Shown here one piece after another: positions 45,829-54,650 of a stretch of DNA of 64,000 bases (position 1 is its first letter; each line of letters starts with the position of its first letter). Below the pieces are notes generated by a model that did no database searches, was not told the origin of the DNA, and saw only the letters and a program-made list of their open reading frames with translations. A program made the position numbers and the translations under genes. The stretch spans positions 5,394,001 to 5,458,000 of the forward strand of contig NZ_CP049919.1 in NCBI RefSeq assembly GCF_015624425.1, read 5' to 3'. This DNA is from Roseateles sp. DAIF2. GTDB taxonomy: Bacteria; Pseudomonadota; Gammaproteobacteria; Burkholderiales; Burkholderiaceae_C.

Positions 45829-46962
45829 TCAGGGCTTGCCGGCGGCCGTGATCGCCGCCCGGCCCAGGTCCGGCTGGTCCGCGAAGAAGCCGTCCATGCC
45901 GGTGGCGAGAAAGCGCTGCAGCTGGCCGGCCATGTCGCCCAGCGCCTGCCCCTCGCGGCGGAACTCGGTCGGCAGATAGGCGTTCTCGGCCCGGAAGGTC
46001 CAGCCATGCACCAGCAGGCCGCGCCGATGCGCCTCAGCCACCAGGGGCGTCGGTTCGGCGGCCAGTTGCCCGCCGACCAGCGGGATGATCAGGTTCAGGT
46101 GCGCGCCGACGCCGTCGGCATAGCGCTTGATGAAGTCCAGCCCGGCCGGCTGGACCAGGTCCGCATAGCCGCGCGCATCGCCGGCCAAGGTGAAGTCATA
46201 GGGCTTGCCGCCGGCGCTGAGCAGCTGCACCAGGCGCAGCTTGGTCTTGCCGCGCAGGTATTGCAGATTGGCCACCTCGAAGGACTGGATGAAGACCGGC
46301 GCGTCGGCGCGGTTGCCATAGGCCGCGTGCAGCGTCTCCAACAGCCGGTCCTCCAGGCGCGGCAGGCCGGCCGCGTCGGTGAAGGCCTTGAAGTAGCTCG
46401 GGTGCTTGGTCTCCGGATAGATGCCGACGCCGCGCGCCTGGGCCAGCGCGATCACCTCGCCCAGGGTCGGGATCGTGAAACGGTCGTCGTAGGCCTTGTT
46501 GGCCAGGCGCTGGTCGCGCAGGCGCTCCTGCGCGCGGATGTCGGCGCGGATCTCGGCCGCGCTGAAGTCCTCGGCGAACCAGCCCGCCATCGGCCGGCCG
46601 TCCACCTGCTTGACGCTCAGGCGCTGCGCATACTTGTCCAGCTGCCAGACATTGGTGCTGGTGTCGGTGCGATGCAGGACCGGCTTGCCGTCGGCGTCGC
46701 GCTTGATCGTGCGGCCGTCCGCCTCCAGCTCGACCCGCGCCAGCAGCGGCTCGTGGCGGGCCAGCAGCACGCCATCCTTGCTCATCACCAGGTCCGGCTC
46801 GATGTAGTCGGCGCCCTGCTCAATCGCCAGCTCATAGGCGGCCAGCGTGTGCTCGGGGCGGTGGCCGCTGGCGCCGCGGTGGCCGATCAGCAAAGGGCCG
46901 GCCAGGCTCGCGCCGGTGGCCAGGCCCAGCAGCAGGGCGGCGGCGGTGGAACGGATCGTCAT
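45829..46962 (-). CDS. glycerophosphodiester phosphodiesterase, exported (GlpQ-like)
   Basis: This is a 377-residue periplasmic enzyme that hydrolyses deacylated phospholipids to glycerol-3-phosphate and alcohol. The signal peptide is MTIRSTAAALLLGLATGASLA. The GDPD core has LLIGHRGASGHRPEHTLAAYE (first part GHRGASGHRPEHT) and the metal pair in YIEPDLVMSKDG, followed by the histidine in LARHEP. Length and the insertion region match GlpQ rather than the short UgpQ type. The start at 46962 is set by GGAG and the signal peptide. It carries no neighbours of the glp regulon. Confidence 0.92.
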   Translation of the reverse strand: MTIRSTAAALLLGLATGASLAGPLLIGHRGASGHRPEHTLAAYELAIEQGADYIEPDLVMSKDGVLLARHEPLLARVELEADGRTIKRDADGKPVLHRTDTSTNVWQLDKYAQRLSVKQVDGRPMAGWFAEDFSAAEIRADIRAQERLRDQRLANKAYDDRFTIPTLGEVIALAQARGVGIYPETKHPSYFKAFTDAAGLPRLEDRLLETLHAAYGNRADAPVFIQSFEVANLQYLRGKTKLRLVQLLSAGGKPYDFTLAGDARGYADLVQPAGLDFIKRYADGVGAHLNLIIPLVGGQLAAEPTPLVAEAHRRGLLVHGWTFRAENAYLPTEFRREGQALGDMAGQLQRFLATGMDGFFADQPDLGRAAITAAGKP

Positions 46963-47073
46963 CGGGAGGATCTCCTGGAAAGATTTTTTCACGCCGCGCG
47001 AATCCTTTGGACCCGCGCCCGCCTCTTAGTGCGGAGGACGGATGGTCCTCGGACCTTATCAGGAGTGCATGAC

Positions 47074-47286
47074 ATGCTCTATATGAAGACCAATCTCCCG
47101 GGCTGGGAACGGGCGCTGCGCATCGGCTGCGGGCTGTGCACCGGCGTCGTCGCGCTGGTGGCGGTGCCCGGCGTCTGGGGCTGGGTGCTGGCCGCGGCGG
47201 CGGTGGGCGCGATGGGCTCGGGCCTGCTGGGGTTCTGCCCGGCCTGCGCGCTGCTCGGGCGCCGGCTGGACCGGCAGGACCGCTGA
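47074..47286 (+). CDS. DUF2892-like small membrane protein
   Basis: This 70-residue protein has MKTNLPGWERALRIGCGLCTG and two membrane helices around VVALVAVPGVWGWVLAAAAVG and the following segment, the pattern of DUF2892 inner-membrane proteins. It ends GFCPACALLGRRLDRQDR with a CPAC motif that could be redox-active or metal-binding, as in YgaP-type neighbours. GGAG sits nine bases upstream of ATG 47074. It is 20 bases from the sigma factor gene, suggesting joint expression. Confidence 0.75.
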   Translation: MLYMKTNLPGWERALRIGCGLCTGVVALVAVPGVWGWVLAAAAVGAMGSGLLGFCPACALLGRRLDRQDR

Positions 47287-47306
47287 CCGACAGACAATCC
47301 GCGGCC

Positions 47307-47819
47307 ATGGCCCTCGCCCCTCAACACCTGCCCCTGCTCGAAGCCGCCCATGGCGGCGACCTGCGGGCCATGGAACAGCTGCTGCGCGTCTGCCGGCCCG
47401 ATGTGCGCCGCTACGCGCAGCGCCATTGCCTGATCAGCGATGTCGACGACGCGGTGCAGGAGTCCCTGCTGCTGCTGGCGCGGCGCCTGCGCTCGCTGCG
47501 CGCGGTGGTCGCCTTCTCCGGCTGGCTGCTGCGTGTCGTGCAGCGCGAATGCCGGCGCCTGGGCCGCCTGGCCTTCGCCTACGACCCCTATGACGAGGAA
47601 AAGCTGGAGCAATGGCTGGTCACGCATCACGACAACCACAGCCTGCGCCTGGAGCTGAGCCAGGCGCTGCAATCGCTGCCGCCGCATTACCGCGAGGTGC
47701 TGCTGCTGCGCGACTTCGAGGAGCTGGCGATCGCCGAGCGCCTCGCGCTGACGGTGGCGGCCACCAAGAGCCGGCTGCATCGGGCGCGGGAGCTGGCGCG
47801 GGAGTATCTGCTGGCCTGA
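47307..47819 (+). CDS. ECF-type RNA polymerase sigma factor
   Basis: This 170-residue protein has region 2 (VRRYAQRHCLISDVDDAVQE, LLLLARRLRSLRAVVAFSGWLLRVV) and region 4 (LPPHYREVLLLRDFEELAIAERLALTVAATKSRLHRARE, quoted in part as ALTVAATKSRLHRARE). It is about the length of ECF sigma factors. No anti-sigma gene follows; the only neighbour on this strand is the DUF2892-like membrane protein just upstream, which could be part of its control. Targets unknown. Confidence 0.9.
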   Translation: MALAPQHLPLLEAAHGGDLRAMEQLLRVCRPDVRRYAQRHCLISDVDDAVQESLLLLARRLRSLRAVVAFSGWLLRVVQRECRRLGRLAFAYDPYDEEKLEQWLVTHHDNHSLRLELSQALQSLPPHYREVLLLRDFEELAIAERLALTVAATKSRLHRARELAREYLLA

Positions 47820-47831
47820 GCGCTTCACCCC

Positions 47832-48536
47832 TCAGTTCACCGCGGGAACTCCAAGGGCATTGAGGGTAGGAGTGCTCATCAGGCCCGTATTCGGAAAGCC
47901 CTTCAGGCGCTGGAAGTAGCCGATCGACTCTTGCGTGGCGTGACTCATCACGCCATCGATCGGCCCGTCGTACAGACCCATGCGAGTCAGCGCAATCTGC
48001 ACCCGCATGATCTGCAGCTTGAGCTTCTCTCCACGACTCAGGTCCGGTCCACTCGACGACTGGCCATCGCCCAAGGGCTTCAATGTCGGGGCCTTTGCAT
48101 CCTGCGCCGATTCCGGCAGCAGGGCTTGTGCAGGTTGCGTGGAGTGGGGATCAACGCCGGCGGCAGGCTTGACCCGGCCCGCCGTGCTTGGCCACGGGGC
48201 CGGCTGCGAGATGGGCGGCGCCGATGCCGGGCTGGGTGGAGTCAGCAAATGCTGCGGACTTGGCGCAGGAGGCGGGGCAGCAGGGACGCGCGAATAGGAG
48301 GAGCTGCTACCGGAATAGTGCGAGCTGTGACTGGAATGGGATCTATGACTTGAATGCGAACGATGCCCCGCAAACAGATTGTCTGCATCCCGATTCAACG
48401 GCCGCAGCAGCACCGCGAGGGGTTCCGGCAAGGGTTCCAGCGAGCCCTGCTTGGCCGCGTCGTTCGCCATCGATTTCCCGGCCAGCAATGGGCTCCCTGC
48501 AAGGAAAACGGCCAAGCTTTTGATGAATCTGCTCAC
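47832..48536 (-). CDS. hxsA: His-Xaa-Ser repeat protein HxsA
   Basis: This 234-residue exported protein is the likely substrate of the neighbouring radical SAM enzymes. A signal peptide (about residues 1-24) precedes six back-to-back HxS triplets at residues 58-75 (HRS HSS HRS HSS HSS HYS), then a Ser/Pro-rich linker. A C-terminal domain (LKLQIMRVQIALTRMGLYDG, ESIGYFQRLKGFPNTG) resembles peptidoglycan-binding domain 1. The start is the GTG of GCGTGAGC, overlapping the hxsC stop, with GGAGG upstream. HxsA proteins of the Hxs system have this exact layout. The chemistry of the modification is not established to my knowledge. Confidence 0.88.
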   Translation of the reverse strand: MSRFIKSLAVFLAGSPLLAGKSMANDAAKQGSLEPLPEPLAVLLRPLNRDADNLFAGHRSHSSHRSHSSHSSHYSGSSSSYSRVPAAPPPAPSPQHLLTPPSPASAPPISQPAPWPSTAGRVKPAAGVDPHSTQPAQALLPESAQDAKAPTLKPLGDGQSSSGPDLSRGEKLKLQIMRVQIALTRMGLYDGPIDGVMSHATQESIGYFQRLKGFPNTGLMSTPTLNALGVPAVN

Positions 48537-49660
48537 GCCTCCACCCTCCGGATCGGTTTGATTTTCGTAGGCTGCCATCCGCGCTCATGCCATGCGAACA
48601 ATCCACAGCAGCGCGCCTTGACCTCGCAGAGCTCGCACTCGCTCGCATAGACCTGCTTCCAATCGGAAATGCTCCGGCTTGCTGCGGGCCAGAGATCCAT
48701 TGGCAGGGCACATAGCGGGGCATTCATGAAAACAAAGGGAACCCGCCCGCGTCGCAGTGCCTGGCAGGATTCGACCAAGACATCGCCCCACTTGGCCAGA
48801 TCGACTTCGCAAAGTTGCCGATTGGCCAGCGCAAGGCCAATGGGCTCGGCCGCCATCAAGGCCACCTCGCTGACAAACGGCAGATTGCGCGCGATGAACC
48901 GGCAAATCTCCGGCAAAGATTCGAGCACGGGAGCAATCAACACGATCCTGAGTTGAATTGACTGCCCATGCCTTTGCAACTCCAACAAACCGGCCAGCGT
49001 CTCATCGAAGGCACCCGGGCTCTGGACGACATAGTCATGCAGAAAGTCGGCATGGCCATAGAGCGGGACTAGCCACGACAAACGTGCCTCAAGTCGATGC
49101 AGCAGTGTGTGGGCCAGCGAGGGTTGGCCAAGCAGCCGGCCATTGCTGAGGAGATCAATGCGCGTGCTCGGATGGCGCTCAGCAACTAAGGCGATAAGCC
49201 TGCGCAGCTCGCTGGCGCCCAGCAGCAGAGGCTCTCCACCGGACAAGCCCAGCGAGACTGGCGAGCAGCGGATGTGATGCACGACCGCCAGCGCTTCCTC
49301 CATCAACCAGGGATCCAGCTGCGGCGTCGGTGGCTGGGAGCACATCAGACAGTAGCTGTTGCAGCGATTCGTCAGCAGCAAGGCGTGATGCAGATCCGAC
49401 TCCCGGAACAACACCATCAGCTCCGGCTTGTCCGACCGGACGGCCACCACGTCGCCGTTCTCAATTCCTTTACCGCTCACCGCACCAATAGACAGGCCAT
49501 TGCGACGAAGCCGCCGAAACAGTTGCCAATCCTCCGGGCCCTGACACAGCAGCAGACATTGCAGGTCCGGCCGCCATCCGGCACTCAGCTCCTCGGCCGA
49601 TATGACACGATGCACCCCTTGCCCGGCCGGCTCCAGTTCGCTGACAAGTAGCCTGCGCAT
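48533..49660 (-). CDS. hxsC: radical SAM protein HxsC
   Basis: This 375-residue radical SAM enzyme has its 4Fe-4S motif at Cys100, Cys104 and Cys107 (LLTNRCNSYCLMCSQPP). The glycine-rich SAM loop is LGLSGGEPLLLG. Three or four cysteines near the C-terminus (SECELCEVKARCCGLFA) suggest an auxiliary cluster. The N-terminal 95 residues (ENGDVVAVRSDKPELMVLFRE) are the usual HxsC leader. It starts five bases after hxsB and overlaps hxsA, so the three are one operon. Base composition is less GC-rich than outside genes. Confidence 0.85.
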   Translation of the reverse strand: MRRLLVSELEPAGQGVHRVISAEELSAGWRPDLQCLLLCQGPEDWQLFRRLRRNGLSIGAVSGKGIENGDVVAVRSDKPELMVLFRESDLHHALLLTNRCNSYCLMCSQPPTPQLDPWLMEEALAVVHHIRCSPVSLGLSGGEPLLLGASELRRLIALVAERHPSTRIDLLSNGRLLGQPSLAHTLLHRLEARLSWLVPLYGHADFLHDYVVQSPGAFDETLAGLLELQRHGQSIQLRIVLIAPVLESLPEICRFIARNLPFVSEVALMAAEPIGLALANRQLCEVDLAKWGDVLVESCQALRRGRVPFVFMNAPLCALPMDLWPAASRSISDWKQVYASECELCEVKARCCGLFAWHERGWQPTKIKPIRRVEA

Positions 49661-49665
49661 CGATG

Positions 49666-51105
49666 CTATGCCTCGATCCCCACGGGCGCAGCCCAGGCGT
49701 GGAACAAGTCCAGCTGCCAGGCATCCGCGTCGTGGAGGTACTGGAGAAACAGATCGAACAGCCAAAGATGCCGTTGGCAATGCTCGGTTGCAGCGACCGG
49801 AGCATTCAAGTTGCCAAACTGCGCCTGCGCGTCGACCGGATTCGGTGCGCAGAACAGCCGATAGGCACACCGCGAGCACTCGGCAATGGAGTCGACCAAG
49901 CTCGCCTGTCTCAGCGCCTCCAGCACCGGCGACTTCTGTAGATCTGACAATGAGGTTCCGATGCGTCCGATGCGCAGTGAGCGATCTCCGGTCTCGACCA
50001 GCATCCGCGCCTCATCGCTCGGATAGACATAGCCATCGTAGTTGTAGACCAGAACGCTTGACCCGGCTCCAGTAGGACTCTGCAGGTCGACATATCCCGC
50101 ATCGAAGGGACTCAGCAGCTTGTTCAGGATGATGCTCGCGTAGACCTCGCGCAGCGCCACGCCTTGCCGGTTCCAATGCAGCACCCGATCCAAAGCCCTG
50201 CCATAGAACTCCCGGAACTCGTCCTGGCTGTAGGCGAGCCTGGTCGGATTGCGCTTGGCAAAACCGTAGCTGCTCAAGGGGCGGATGAAAAGATCACGAA
50301 ACCCTCTTTGCACGTACTCGTCAACGATCGCTTCCGGCTGCTCCAGGGACGCCTTGGTCGTCGTCATCAGAGCGGACACCGCGTCTTCACCCAAGCGGCG
50401 TCGCGCAAGTGCAACGCCAGCCATGGTCTTCCTGTAGGCATCGCGCGAAGGTGTCGGGCGATTTCTGTCATGCAAGGACTCGGGACCGTCAAGACTGGTG
50501 GACAGCAGGATGCCGTGCGATTTCATGAAGTCGCACATGGCCTCGTCGAGCTGATGCAGAGTCGATGCAATCACAAAGCGCAGCCGACGACCGTTCAAAT
50601 CAGGAGAACCCACAAGACGCAATACGGCTCGCTGGATCAGGTCAAAGCGAATCAATGGATCGCCGCCTTGGAATTCCACCGTCAGGACCGGTGCTGGGCT
50701 TTGCAAAATTGTGTCGCAGGCACGGTCAATGTCCGCCTCGGTCATCGAAAAGCCGGCCGAGGACAAGGCGCGGCTGACCTGGCAGTACCGGCACGAGTGA
50801 GCACATTGCAAGGTAGGCACCAGGATGTGCAACGAGGGCCCGACCGTGACCGTCTCGCGTTTTGCTGCGATGCGAGAGCGCAGCAACGTTCTCATGCCCT
50901 GGGCCCGCGGGTCCTTGAGGAAGAACCGGGCCTTCAGTGCGGCCTGCAGATTCAGCGGCAAGGCCGAGGGTCGTTCGCGCAGCAGGGCCAACTCATGCGC
51001 GCTAAGAAAGACATGGTCACCGGACTGCGAGATAGCCGCTACCGTTCCATCTCGCAATGCTCGATGCGAAAAAGGCTCGGTGACCGGCGCATAGCGTGAG
51101 TCCAT
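49666..51105 (-). CDS. hxsB: radical SAM/SPASM protein HxsB
   Basis: This is a 479-residue radical SAM enzyme with Cys101, Cys105 and Cys108 in TLQCAHSCRYCQVSR, the SAM loop VEFQGGDPLIRFDL, and the second radical-SAM segment STSLDGPESLHDRNRPTP. A SPASM-type C-terminus with cysteines (ECSRCAYRLFCAPNPVDA, HCQRH) holds auxiliary clusters. This layout is that of sulfatase-maturase-like enzymes acting on peptides, and HxsB is one of them. The frame is open to a TTG at 51141; ATG 51105 gives a better N-terminus. First gene of the hxs operon. Confidence 0.87.
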   Translation of the reverse strand: MDSRYAPVTEPFSHRALRDGTVAAISQSGDHVFLSAHELALLRERPSALPLNLQAALKARFFLKDPRAQGMRTLLRSRIAAKRETVTVGPSLHILVPTLQCAHSCRYCQVSRALSSAGFSMTEADIDRACDTILQSPAPVLTVEFQGGDPLIRFDLIQRAVLRLVGSPDLNGRRLRFVIASTLHQLDEAMCDFMKSHGILLSTSLDGPESLHDRNRPTPSRDAYRKTMAGVALARRRLGEDAVSALMTTTKASLEQPEAIVDEYVQRGFRDLFIRPLSSYGFAKRNPTRLAYSQDEFREFYGRALDRVLHWNRQGVALREVYASIILNKLLSPFDAGYVDLQSPTGAGSSVLVYNYDGYVYPSDEARMLVETGDRSLRIGRIGTSLSDLQKSPVLEALRQASLVDSIAECSRCAYRLFCAPNPVDAQAQFGNLNAPVAATEHCQRHLWLFDLFLQYLHDADAWQLDLFHAWAAPVGIEA

Positions 51106-51223
51106 CCCTGGCGACTTATCCAATCTTCTTTGCCCCGGCAAGCGTAGGGCAAAGGAATGGGAAGGGCATCAGGGCTTGCCAGCATCTAGGTTGACCTGCG
51201 GCGGCAGGCAAACCATCAACAGC

Positions 51224-52225
51224 TCAGTACAGCCCTCGCGTCCTCGCCATCAGCCGCGTCAACCCCAGCATCGCATCGGTGAAGGGCGTCGCGATGCCGA
51301 GCTTCTGCGCGATCTCGCGCACCGAGGCGACCAGGGCGTCCAGCTCCAGCGCGCGGCCGGCCTCGGTGTCCTGCAGCATCGAGGTCTTGAAGGCGCCAAG
51401 CTTGCGCGTCACCTCGTGGCGCTGCTCGGGCGTCTGGTCGACCGCGCAGCCGATGCGGGCGCCGATCTCGGCGGCCTCGCGCATCACGTTCGTGACGAAG
51501 CCGCGCACCAGCTCGTCGTCGAGGATGCGGTCCGCGGTCGCGCCGGTCAGGGCCGAGATCGGGTTCATCGTCATATTGCCCCAGAGCTTGAACCAGATGT
51601 CGCGCTGGATGCGCTCCGAGACCGTGGCATTGAAGCCGGCGCGCTGCAGCAGCGCGGCCAGGGCCTCGACATGGGCCGGCCGGCCGCCCTCGGGCGCGCC
51701 CAGGATCAGACCCATGCCCATCACATGCCGCACCAGCCCCGGCTCGGGCGTGGTGCAGCTGGCATGCACGACCGAACCGATCACCCGCTCCGCCGGGATC
51801 AGCGCGGCGACCGCGCCGCCCGGGTCCACCGATTCCAGGCGCTGGCCATCCAGCGGACCACCCAGGCCCTCGAAGAACCACCAGGGCACGCCGTTCATCG
51901 CCACCAGCACCTTGGTTTCGGGGCCCAGCAGGGCCCGCACCGCGGGCGCCACCGAGGCCAGCGCCGGGCCCTTGACCGCGATGACGACCAGGTCCTGCGG
52001 GCCCAGCTCCTGCGGCTTGTCGCTGGCATTGATCGGCACCGTGATGCGCTCGCCGCCGCTGCCGCTTTCCATGCGCAGCCCCTGCGCGCGCAGCGCGGCC
52101 AGGGTGGCGCCGCGCGCCAGCGCACTCAAGCGCACCTCGTCGCCCAGCTTGTGGCCCAGATGGGCGGCGAACCAGCCGCCGATGGCGCCGGCGCCCACAA
52201 TGCAAATCTTCTTGCTTACCGTCAT
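51224..52225 (-). CDS. ketopantoate reductase family protein (ApbA/PanE-like)
   Basis: This is a 333-residue NADPH-dependent 2-oxoacid reductase with the Rossmann motif ICIVGAGAIGGWFAAHLG. The ApbA core is IWFKLWGNMTMNPISALTGAT, with the Lys and Asn used for catalysis, and a late helical domain follows. It overlaps the aldolase-like gene by ATGA and ends the hpa operon. A role in pantothenate synthesis is unlikely here; it may reduce a 2-keto acid made in or near the homoprotocatechuate pathway. That is an inference. Confidence 0.85.
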   Translation of the reverse strand: MTVSKKICIVGAGAIGGWFAAHLGHKLGDEVRLSALARGATLAALRAQGLRMESGSGGERITVPINASDKPQELGPQDLVVIAVKGPALASVAPAVRALLGPETKVLVAMNGVPWWFFEGLGGPLDGQRLESVDPGGAVAALIPAERVIGSVVHASCTTPEPGLVRHVMGMGLILGAPEGGRPAHVEALAALLQRAGFNATVSERIQRDIWFKLWGNMTMNPISALTGATADRILDDELVRGFVTNVMREAAEIGARIGCAVDQTPEQRHEVTRKLGAFKTSMLQDTEAGRALELDALVASVREIAQKLGIATPFTDAMLGLTRLMARTRGLY

Positions 52226-52989
52226 CGTCTGTAGCTCGGATCGGTCCGGTCCACCAGGCGGCGCATCGCGTCGAAAGCGTCCTGGCCGGCGCCGAACTTC
52301 GGGTTGAAATTCAGCGAGTCTCGCACGCAGCCCTCCAGCACCGGCACGGCAATCGCGCGCGGCCGCCCCATCGCCAGCGTCGCCAGCTGCACCTCGCAGG
52401 CGCGGTTCAGCAGCCACATCAGCGAGAAGGCATTGGCCAGGCTGAAGCCGATCGTCACCGGGCCATGGTTGCGCAGCAGCAGCACCGGCTTGCCGCCGGC
52501 GCTGGCCAGGATGCGCCGGCCCTCGTCCAGGTGCACGGTGATGCCCTCGAACTCGTGATACGCCACCTTGCCCCAGAGCTGGGCCGCGTAGAAGTTCGTG
52601 AAGGACAGGCCCTCGTCGCTGCAGCAGACGGCCATGGTCGGCGTGGTGTGCACATGCATCACGCAATGCGCATCCTCGCCCAGGGTCTCGTGGATCGCGC
52701 CGTGGAAGGTGAAGCCGGCCGGGTTGATCGGCCAGTCGCTGGCGCCAACGATATGGCCGCGCACATCAACCTTGACCAGATTGGAGGCACAGACCTCGCT
52801 GTAATGCAGGCCGAAAGGGTTGAGCAGGAAATGCCCGGGCTCGCCCGGCACGCGCAGCGAGATGTGGTTGTAGATCAGCTCGGTCCAGCCCAGGCGGTCG
52901 AAGATGCGGTAGCAGGCGGCCAGCTCGGTGCGGGCCTGCCATTCCTCGGGGGCGATGTGCTTGGGGCGGGGATAGGCAGCGTCGCTCAT
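52222..52989 (-). CDS. class II aldolase/adducin family protein
   Basis: This 255-residue protein has the class II aldolase zinc site HVHTTPT and a later histidine in LLLRNHGPVTIGFSLANAF. Upstream ELIYNHISLRVP and FGLHYSEVCASNL are typical. Members include fuculose-phosphate aldolases and decarboxylase/aldolases. Position after hpaI suggests action on a catechol-derived keto acid or an alternative aldol cleavage. GGAGGG upstream fixes ATG 52989. The stop overlaps the reductase start. Confidence 0.82.
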   Translation of the reverse strand: MSDAAYPRPKHIAPEEWQARTELAACYRIFDRLGWTELIYNHISLRVPGEPGHFLLNPFGLHYSEVCASNLVKVDVRGHIVGASDWPINPAGFTFHGAIHETLGEDAHCVMHVHTTPTMAVCCSDEGLSFTNFYAAQLWGKVAYHEFEGITVHLDEGRRILASAGGKPVLLLRNHGPVTIGFSLANAFSLMWLLNRACEVQLATLAMGRPRAIAVPVLEGCVRDSLNFNPKFGAGQDAFDAMRRLVDRTDPSYRR

Positions 52990-52990
52990 C

Positions 52991-53806
52991 TCAGTACCCT
53001 CCTCCCGCGCTCCTGGCGGCCTCCGGCGCCGGCGCGCCCTGCGGCCGGAACTGGCGCAGCAGCTCGCTCGCGCCACGCACCAGCAGGCCGGTGTCCAGCC
53101 CCACCGCGACGAACAGCGCGCCGGCCTCCAGATAGCGCTTGGCCAGCGCCGGATCGGTGGCCAGGATGCCCGGCGCCTTGCCGGCCGCGCGCACGGTGGC
53201 GATGCCGTCCAGGATCGCGCGCTGCACCTCGGGGTGGCCGGGGTTGCCCAGATGGCCCATCGAGGCCGACAGGTCGGCCGGGCCGAAGAACACGCCGTCC
53301 ACGCCCTCCACCGCCGCGATGGCCTGCAGGTTCTGCAGACCCGTGGTGGTCTCCACCTGCGCCAGCACGCACATCTCGGCATCGGCCTGCTGCAGATAGC
53401 CCTCGACCTGGTTCCAGCGCGAGGCCCGCGCCAGCGCCGCGCCGACGCCGCGGATGCCCTGCGGCGGATAGCGGGTCGCGGCCACCAGGCGCGAGGCCTG
53501 GGCCGCGCTGTCGACCATCGGAATCAACAGGGTCTGGGCGCCGATGTCGAGGATCTGCTTGATCAGCGCCACCTCGCCCTGCACCGGCCGCAGGATCGGA
53601 TGCACCGGGTAGGGCGCGACCGCCTGCAGTTGCGCCAGCATCGAGCGCACATCGTTGGGCGCATGTTCGCCGTCGATCAGCAGCCAGTCGTAGCCGCAGC
53701 CGGCCAGGGCCTCGGCCACATAGGGATCGGCCAGGCCGACCCAGAGCCCGATCTGCGGCCGGCCGGCGCGCAGCGCGTCGCGAAAGCGGTTGCGTGGCAA
53801 TTGCAT
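52991..53806 (-). CDS. hpaI: 4-hydroxy-2-oxoheptanedioate aldolase
   Basis: HpaI performs the last meta-cleavage step, splitting 4-hydroxy-2-oxoheptane-1,7-dioate to pyruvate and succinic semialdehyde with a divalent metal. The 271-residue protein has [34 protein letters not shown], the metal ligand segment [13 protein letters not shown] and [15 protein letters not shown]. It lies one base from the following gene and 24 bases downstream of hpaH. Confidence 0.93.
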   Translation of the reverse strand: MQLPRNRFRDALRAGRPQIGLWVGLADPYVAEALAGCGYDWLLIDGEHAPNDVRSMLAQLQAVAPYPVHPILRPVQGEVALIKQILDIGAQTLLIPMVDSAAQASRLVAATRYPPQGIRGVGAALARASRWNQVEGYLQQADAEMCVLAQVETTTGLQNLQAIAAVEGVDGVFFGPADLSASMGHLGNPGHPEVQRAILDGIATVRAAGKAPGILATDPALAKRYLEAGALFVAVGLDTGLLVRGASELLRQFRPQGAPAPEAARSAGGGY

Positions 53807-53830
53807 CAGATGCTCCTCACTGCTAACTAC

Positions 53831-54649
53831 TCAGACAAAACGGAAGTCCAGCCGCCCCAGCGGCCCGTAGTCGGCCTCGAAACGGTCGCCGGCCCGGGCC
53901 GGCACCGGCCGCGTGAAGGAACCGGCCAGCACGATCTGGCCCGGCCGCAGCGACTCGCCCCAGGGATGCAGCTTCTCGACCAGCCAGGCGATGCCGATCG
54001 CCGGATGGCCCTGCACCCCGGCCGCCAGCCCGGTCTCCTCGACCTGGCCGTTGAGCCTCAGGATCGCGCCGCACCAGGGCAGGTCCACGGCGCGCGGGTC
54101 GATGCGCGCGCCGCCCAGCACGATGCCGGCATTGGCCGCGTTGTCGCTGATCGTGTCGTAGACCTTGCGCATCGCCTTCGTGTGGCGGTCGAACTGCTCG
54201 ATGCGCGCATCGATGATCTCGATCGCCGGCGTCACATAGTCGGTGGCCTCCAGCACCTCGTCGATGCCGACCTTGGGCCCGCTCAGCGGCGCCTTCAGCA
54301 CGAAGGCCAGCTCGACCTCGACCCGCGGCGCGATGAAATGCTCGGCCGGGATGTCCAGGGTCGCGCCGGGCGCGCAGTCGTAGCGCATGTAGTCCAGCAG
54401 GGTGCCGTAGTCCGGCTCGTCGATCTGGCTGGAGAGCTGCATCGCGCGGCTGGTCAGCCCGATCTTGTGGCCGATCACACGCGCGCCCACCGCGGTCTGC
54501 AGCGCCACCCAGGCGCGGCTGATGCGATAGCCGTCCTCGATGCTCATGCCGGGAAAGCGCTTGGAGAAATGCTCGAGCTGCCGGCGCTCCCGCCGCGCCG
54601 CCTCCAGCTCCGCGGCCAGCGTGTCGATCAATGCCTGCTCAAAGGCCAT
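53831..54649 (-). CDS. hpaH: 2-oxo-hept-4-ene-1,7-dioate hydratase
   Basis: HpaH adds water to 2-oxohept-4-ene-1,7-dioate. The 272-residue protein is of the MhpD/FAH-like hydratase type, with GYRISRAWVALQTAVGARVIGHKIGLTSRAM (quoted in part as VIGHKIGLTSRAM), RVEVELAFVLKAPL for metal binding, and DNAANAGIVLGGARIDP. ATG 54649 is preceded by a GAGAGAAG purine run. It follows hpaF with one base between. Confidence 0.93.
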   Translation of the reverse strand: MAFEQALIDTLAAELEAARRERRQLEHFSKRFPGMSIEDGYRISRAWVALQTAVGARVIGHKIGLTSRAMQLSSQIDEPDYGTLLDYMRYDCAPGATLDIPAEHFIAPRVEVELAFVLKAPLSGPKVGIDEVLEATDYVTPAIEIIDARIEQFDRHTKAMRKVYDTISDNAANAGIVLGGARIDPRAVDLPWCGAILRLNGQVEETGLAAGVQGHPAIGIAWLVEKLHPWGESLRPGQIVLAGSFTRPVPARAGDRFEADYGPLGRLDFRFV

Positions 54650-54650
54650 G

